From an uncultured Faecalibacterium sp. (GTDB lineage: Bacteria; Bacillota; Clostridia; Oscillospirales; Ruminococcaceae), in assembly GCA_934524985.1 (NCBI GenBank), contig CAKSYT010000001.1, forward strand, positions 248,001 to 312,000: a stretch of DNA of 64,000 nt. The letters are read 5' to 3'. The notes under the pieces are model-generated. The model made no database searches, was not told the origin of the DNA, and was given only the letters and a program-made list of their open reading frames with translations. The position numbers were made by a program, and so were the translations under genes. Shown piece by piece: positions 60,068-64,000 of this stretch (its first letter is position 1; the number at the start of each line of letters is the position of its first letter).

Positions 60068-60187
60068 AACCCTCTCCGTCAGTGCCTTGCGGCACTGCCA
60101 CCTCTCCCGAAGGGGAGAGGTTTGAGAGGTAGAAGATCAAAAAGCTCCCCCCTCGGGGGAGCTGGCGCGTAAGCGCCTGAGAGGGTT
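60068..60187. repeat. Hairpin-rich inverted-repeat element without a gene (repeat copy C)
   Basis: AACCCTCTC (60068-60076) directly after the plsX TAA is inverted as GAGAGGGTT (60179-60187). Inside lie four hairpins: CAGTGCC/GGCACTG (60080-60097), CCTCTCC/GGAGAGG (60101-60121), AGCTCCCCC/GGGGGAGCT (60143-60163) and GGCGC-GTAA-GCGCC (60164-60177). Ends, hairpin order and position after a stop codon match the DUF559 element at 36608-37145, so it looks like a gene-less, miniature relative. Confidence 0.7.
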
Positions 60188-60216
60188 CAATTTTATTCAA
60201 GGGAGTAAAAACGACC

Positions 60217-60891
60217 ATGAGCCATCAGTTGGAAACTATCATCGGTTACAAATTCAAAAACCCGGAGCTGCTGGAGATCGCACTTACCCACACCAGCTAC
60301 GCCAACGAGAGCCGCACCCCGGTCAAGCACAACGAGCGGCTGGAGTTTCTGGGCGACAGCGTTTTGCAGATCGTATCCGCGGACTACCTGTTCCACGCCT
60401 ACGCCGACCGCCCGGAGGGCGATCTGACCCGCATCCGCGCCAGCCTTGTCAGCGAGGGCGCACTGTTCCAGTTTGCGCAGGAGATCGGCCTTGGCGAGTA
60501 TCTGCGCCTTGGCCGCGGCGAGGAGCGCTGCGGCGGCCGCACCCGCCCCAGCGTGGTGTCGGATGCTTTCGAGGCCGTGATTGCCGCTTTGTATCTGGAC
60601 GGCGGCATGGAGGTGGCGCGCAAGTTCATCCTGCCCTTCATCACCGAGGGCAAGCACGCCGAAGCGGACTACAAGACCCGTTTGCAGGAGATCGTGCAGC
60701 AGAACCCGGAAGAGCGCCTGAGCTATGTGGTGGAAAGCGAGTCCGGCCCGGACCACGACAAGCATTTCGTGGTGGCGGTGCGCTTTAACTCCGACCGCGT
60801 GGCGCGGGGCGAGGGACGCAGCAAAAAAGCCGCCGAGCAGTGCGCCGCCAAGGAAGCGCTCAAGCTGCTGGGCGTGATAAAGGAAAAGTAA
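60217..60891 (+). CDS. rnc: Ribonuclease III
   Basis: 224 residues. The signature HNERLEFLGDSVLQ (38-51) holds Glu 43 and Asp 47; the second acidic site is in VVSDAFEAVIAALYLDGG. A double-stranded-RNA-binding domain fills the C-terminus (about 155-222). It cuts rRNA precursors and structured mRNAs; the strong hairpins of this genome's repeats would be natural substrates when transcribed. smc starts directly after its stop codon. Confidence 0.96.
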   Translation: MSHQLETIIGYKFKNPELLEIALTHTSYANESRTPVKHNERLEFLGDSVLQIVSADYLFHAYADRPEGDLTRIRASLVSEGALFQFAQEIGLGEYLRLGRGEERCGGRTRPSVVSDAFEAVIAALYLDGGMEVARKFILPFITEGKHAEADYKTRLQEIVQQNPEERLSYVVESESGPDHDKHFVVAVRFNSDRVARGEGRSKKAAEQCAAKEALKLLGVIKEK

Positions 60892-63800
60892 ATGGTATTC
60901 AAGGAACTGGAGATCCAGGGCTTTAAAAGTTTTCCCGATAAGGTAAAGATCAGCTTTGATACCGGCGTTACCGGCGTGGTGGGGCCCAACGGCTCCGGCA
61001 AGTCCAACCTTTCGGACGCAGTGCGCTGGGTGCTGGGCGAGACCAGCTCCCGCCAGCTGCGCGCCGCCGGCAAGATGGAGGACGTCATTTTCGGCGGCAC
61101 CCGCAAGCGCAGCCCCATGGGCTTTGCGCAGGTGCGCCTGACGCTGGACAACGCCGCCCACACGCTGGACGTGGACGCGGACGAGGTGACCATCGGCCGC
61201 AAATACTACCGCTCCGGCGACAGCGAGTACACCATCAACGGACAGGTATGCCGTCTGCGTGATGTATATGAGCTGCTGCTGGATACCGGCATCGGCCGGG
61301 ACGGCTATTCGGTCATCGGGCAGGGACGCATTGCGGAGATCGTGGCGGCAAAAAGCAGCGAGCGCCGCGAGATCTTTGAGGAAGCCTGCGGCATTGCCAA
61401 GTACCGCTACCGCAAGACCGAGGCCGAGCGCCGTCTGGCTGCGGCGGGCGAGAACCTGGAGCGCCTGCGGGATATCCTTGGCGAGCTGGAAAGCCGGGTG
61501 GGCCCGCTGGAAAAAGAGAGCGCCAAGGCACAGAAGTTTCTGGAACTGAGCGCCCAGCGCAAAACGCTGGAAGTGACCCTGTGGACCGACGGGGTGCACC
61601 GTGCCCGGGAGGCCGTGCGCCAGCAGGTGCGGGACTACGAGACAGCCCAGACCGACTATGAGCGTTTTGACCGGGAGACCAAGGCCGCCGAGCAGGAGGC
61701 TGAGGAGATCCGTATGCAGGCACAGCAGCTGACGGTTGCTGTCGAGCGCCTGAATGGGGATATCCGCAGCATCACCCAGCAGATCAGCGGCTCCGAAAGC
61801 CGCATCGCCGTGCTGGAAAACGATATTCTGCGCAACGACGAGAGCGCGACTTCTTTGCAGCAGGAGATCGCCGCCGGGCAGCAGGACACCGCCGAAGCGG
61901 ATGCCGCCTTGCAGCGCCACCGCGCCGTGGCAAAGACCATGGAGGCAGCGGGCGAAAAGCTGGCGGCAGAGATCGAGGCGCTGAACGCAGAGCTTGCCCG
62001 GCTGGCAGATGCCAGCACTGCCAGCGGTGCCCGCAAGGACAGTCTGCGGGCAGAGCTTGCCGACCGCACCGCAAAGCGCACCGAGGCACAGGTGGCACAG
62101 GCTGCCGCCGAAGCCGCCGGAGATACCGCCCGGCAGCGTCTGCCCGCGCTGGAACAGAGCGCCCGGGACGCCGCCGCACAGCTGGAAGAGACAAAACAGG
62201 ATCTGGCCGATACCGTAAAGTACCGCCAGACGCTGGAGGAAAACGAAAAGCAGCTGGGCAACATCCGCTCCGGTCTGGAGCTCAAGCTGCGCAGCCGCAA
62301 GGCCGCGCTGGACGAGGCCGATGCCGCCGAGCAGCGGCTTGGCAGGGAACTGGATGCCGCCCGGCAGCGCCTTTCGGTGCTGCGGGAGCTGGAAAAGAAC
62401 ATGGACGGCTACCAGAACTCGGTGCGCGCGGTCATGCGCGCCGCCGGGGCACGCCGTCTGCGGGGCGTTCTGGGGCCGGTATCCACCATCCTGAAAGTGG
62501 AGCCCGGGTGCGAGGTTGCCATCGAGACCGCGCTGGGCGGCGCGCTGCAGAACATCGTGGTGGAAAACGAAGCCGCCGCGAAGGCCGCTATCGCCCTGCT
62601 GCGCAACGACCATGCGGGCCGCGCTACCTTCCTGCCGCTGGATACCGTGCAGCCCGGCGCGTTCCGGGGACGGCTGTCTGGTACGGCACGGCTGGCCTCT
62701 GCGCTGGTGCAGGCCGACCCCCGGTACGAGAATATCGTCTCGAACCTGCTGGGGCGCATCATCGTGGTGGAGGATATCAACGAAGCCTCCCGCGTGGCGC
62801 GGGACAACGGCTACCACAACAAGGTGGTCACCATGGACGGACAGGTGATCAATGCAGGCGGCAGCTTTACCGGCGGCAGCGTGCAGCGCAGCGCCGGTCT
62901 GTTCACCCGCAAGCAGGAGATGGAGGAACTGCGCCTGAAGGCGGCAAAGCTGCAAAAGGACTGCATTGCTGCGCAGGAAAAGACCGACCAGTGCAAAGAG
63001 CAGGCGGATGCGCTGCAGGCGGAATTGACCGCCACCGCCAGCGAGCAGATCACCGCTGCCAACGACCGGGTGCGTGCCGAGGCGGAGCAGAAGCGGCTGG
63101 AAGCCGCCGCTGCCCAGCTGGAAACTGCCGTGCAGAACGCACAGCAGCAGATGGACGCTTTGCAGGCTGCTTTGAACGACAGCCGCGCCAAGGCCGATGC
63201 CGCTGCGTTGCAGCAGGCAGAGCTGACGGCGCAGATCGAGCAGCTGACCGCCGAGCTGAGCCGCATCGCAGAGGGCAGCGACAGTTTTCTGACCCAGCAG
63301 AACCAGCTGGCGCAGGCGCTCAGCGCCAAGCGGCTGGAACAGGTGACCCGCCGCAAGGATGCAGAACTGGCCTACAGCCAGATCGCTGCGCTGGAACAGC
63401 GTGCAAAGGACGCCGCTGCCCGCCGCACCGCACTGGAAGAAAGCCTTGCCGCCCTTGCTGCCCGCAGCGAAGCCTGCCGCACCGAGATCGCGGCCATCCG
63501 CAAGGCCAAGACCGACAGCCAGACTGCCATTACCCAAAAGGAGCAGGCCATCCGCGAAGCCACTGAAAAGCGGCTTGCCTGCCAGCAGAAGGAAACGGAA
63601 GCACTGGCAAAAGCCCGCACTGCCTCCGACAGCCGCGAGGAGATGGGCCGGGAGATGGCACGCCTTGCCGAGCGCAAGGCTGCTGCCGAGACCGAGTACG
63701 ACCAGACCGTGGCAAAGCTGTGGGACGAGTACCAGCTCTCGGTCAGTCAGGCCGAGGAGCTGTGCGTGGAGTTCGACAGCCTGACCGCTTTGCGGGCACA

Positions 63801-64000
63801 GGTGGCAGACCTGCGCGGCAAGATCCGCGCCCTTGGCAGCGTGAATGTGAGCGCCATCGAGGAGTACAAGGAGGTCAAAGCCCGCTACGATGAACTGTCC
63901 CGTCAGGTGACTGACGTGGAGGAGAGCCGCAACGAGCTGAGCCGCATGATCGCAAAGCTTTCCGCCCAGATGCGGGAGATCTTCACCGACAGCTTCCGCG
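60892..64000 (+). CDS. smc: Chromosome segregation protein SMC (3' end beyond the window)
   Basis: The first 1036 or so residues are present; the frame is open at the window edge. The ATG follows the rnc TAA without a gap, with AAGGAAAAG inside rnc as ribosome site. The N-terminal ATPase half begins MVFKELEIQGFKSFPDKVKI with Walker A GPNGSGKSN; SVIGQGRIAEIVAAKSSERREIFEEACGIAKYR follows. Two long coiled coils flank the hinge at about residues 510-680 (LGPVSTILKVEPGCEVAIETALGGALQNIVVENE to VTMDGQVINAGGSFTGGS). The missing C-terminus should hold the ABC signature and Walker B. Confidence 0.95.
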   Translation, partial: MVFKELEIQGFKSFPDKVKISFDTGVTGVVGPNGSGKSNLSDAVRWVLGETSSRQLRAAGKMEDVIFGGTRKRSPMGFAQVRLTLDNAAHTLDVDADEVTIGRKYYRSGDSEYTINGQVCRLRDVYELLLDTGIGRDGYSVIGQGRIAEIVAAKSSERREIFEEACGIAKYRYRKTEAERRLAAAGENLERLRDILGELESRVGPLEKESAKAQKFLELSAQRKTLEVTLWTDGVHRAREAVRQQVRDYETAQTDYERFDRETKAAEQEAEEIRMQAQQLTVAVERLNGDIRSITQQISGSESRIAVLENDILRNDESATSLQQEIAAGQQDTAEADAALQRHRAVAKTMEAAGEKLAAEIEALNAELARLADASTASGARKDSLRAELADRTAKRTEAQVAQAAAEAAGDTARQRLPALEQSARDAAAQLEETKQDLADTVKYRQTLEENEKQLGNIRSGLELKLRSRKAALDEADAAEQRLGRELDAARQRLSVLRELEKNMDGYQNSVRAVMRAAGARRLRGVLGPVSTILKVEPGCEVAIETALGGALQNIVVENEAAAKAAIALLRNDHAGRATFLPLDTVQPGAFRGRLSGTARLASALVQADPRYENIVSNLLGRIIVVEDINEASRVARDNGYHNKVVTMDGQVINAGGSFTGGSVQRSAGLFTRKQEMEELRLKAAKLQKDCIAAQEKTDQCKEQADALQAELTATASEQITAANDRVRAEAEQKRLEAAAAQLETAVQNAQQQMDALQAALNDSRAKADAAALQQAELTAQIEQLTAELSRIAEGSDSFLTQQNQLAQALSAKRLEQVTRRKDAELAYSQIAALEQRAKDAAARRTALEESLAALAARSEACRTEIAAIRKAKTDSQTAITQKEQAIREATEKRLACQQKETEALAKARTASDSREEMGREMARLAERKAAAETEYDQTVAKLWDEYQLSVSQAEELCVEFDSLTALRAQVADLRGKIRALGSVNVSAIEEYKEVKARYDELSRQVTDVEESRNELSRMIAKLSAQMREIFTDSFR

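Overview
The window is about 60% GC and densely packed, with strong Shine-Dalgarno sequences and many overlapping start/stop codons. The gene set (AddAB, TrmFO, PlsX-Rnc-SMC, infC-rpmI-rplT, YesMN-type two-component regulation, a SpoIIR homologue, an intracellular beta-glucuronidase locus) points to a gut Clostridia/Oscillospiraceae genome. The best guess is Faecalibacterium or a close relative; this is inferred from gene style and repeat style, not from a marker search.

Layout. 1-8350 holds a hairpin-rich repeat, two Gfo/Idh/MocA oxidoreductases, a threonine aldolase, a tRNA-Leu(CAG) and a minus-strand group (YesL-like membrane protein, beta-sandwich protein, heparinase II/III-family protein). 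8365-22904 is a carbohydrate utilisation locus: AraC-type response regulator and YesM-type histidine kinase on the minus strand, then, divergently, a binding lipoprotein, two CUT1 permeases, a beta-glucuronidase, a GH88 unsaturated glucuronyl hydrolase, a DUF2264 protein and a LacZ-type GH2 enzyme. None of the enzymes shows a signal peptide, so the locus probably imports uronic-acid-containing oligosaccharides and splits them in the cytoplasm.

23115-29720 carries MgtE, a MATE transporter, exonuclease III, a small export protein, a PepV-like dipeptidase and a DUF3842 protein. 29866-38805 is mostly minus strand: HD hydrolase/YdbC, SbcDC with a small hypothetical gene, a peptidoglycan-binding protein, SpoIIR, a DUF559 nuclease inside a perfect inverted repeat, and the PFL-like (UPF0210)/ACT pair. 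39044-44729 holds an Lrp regulator with an aminotransferase, IspE, a DUF378 protein, a redoxin-like protein preceded by a structured RNA, a DUF1292 protein, a lipoprotein cyclophilin and RuvX. 44868-64000 is core housekeeping: AddBA, infC-rpmI-rplT with an attenuator leader, a TrmH-type methyltransferase, DprA, TopA, TrmFO, PlsX, RNase III and the start of SMC, which runs off the window.

The least explained structures are (i) the DUF559 nuclease gene enclosed by a 17-bp perfect inverted repeat and paired hairpins, with a related 120-bp gene-less copy after plsX and a rearranged copy at the window start, and (ii) a roughly 200-nt folded RNA ending in an intrinsic terminator directly in front of the redoxin-like gene. 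Also notable are an infC that appears to start at ATT, four terminators with C(UGCG)G tetraloops, recurrent TRTGN extended -10 promoters, and an oxidoreductase that has lost its catalytic lysine.
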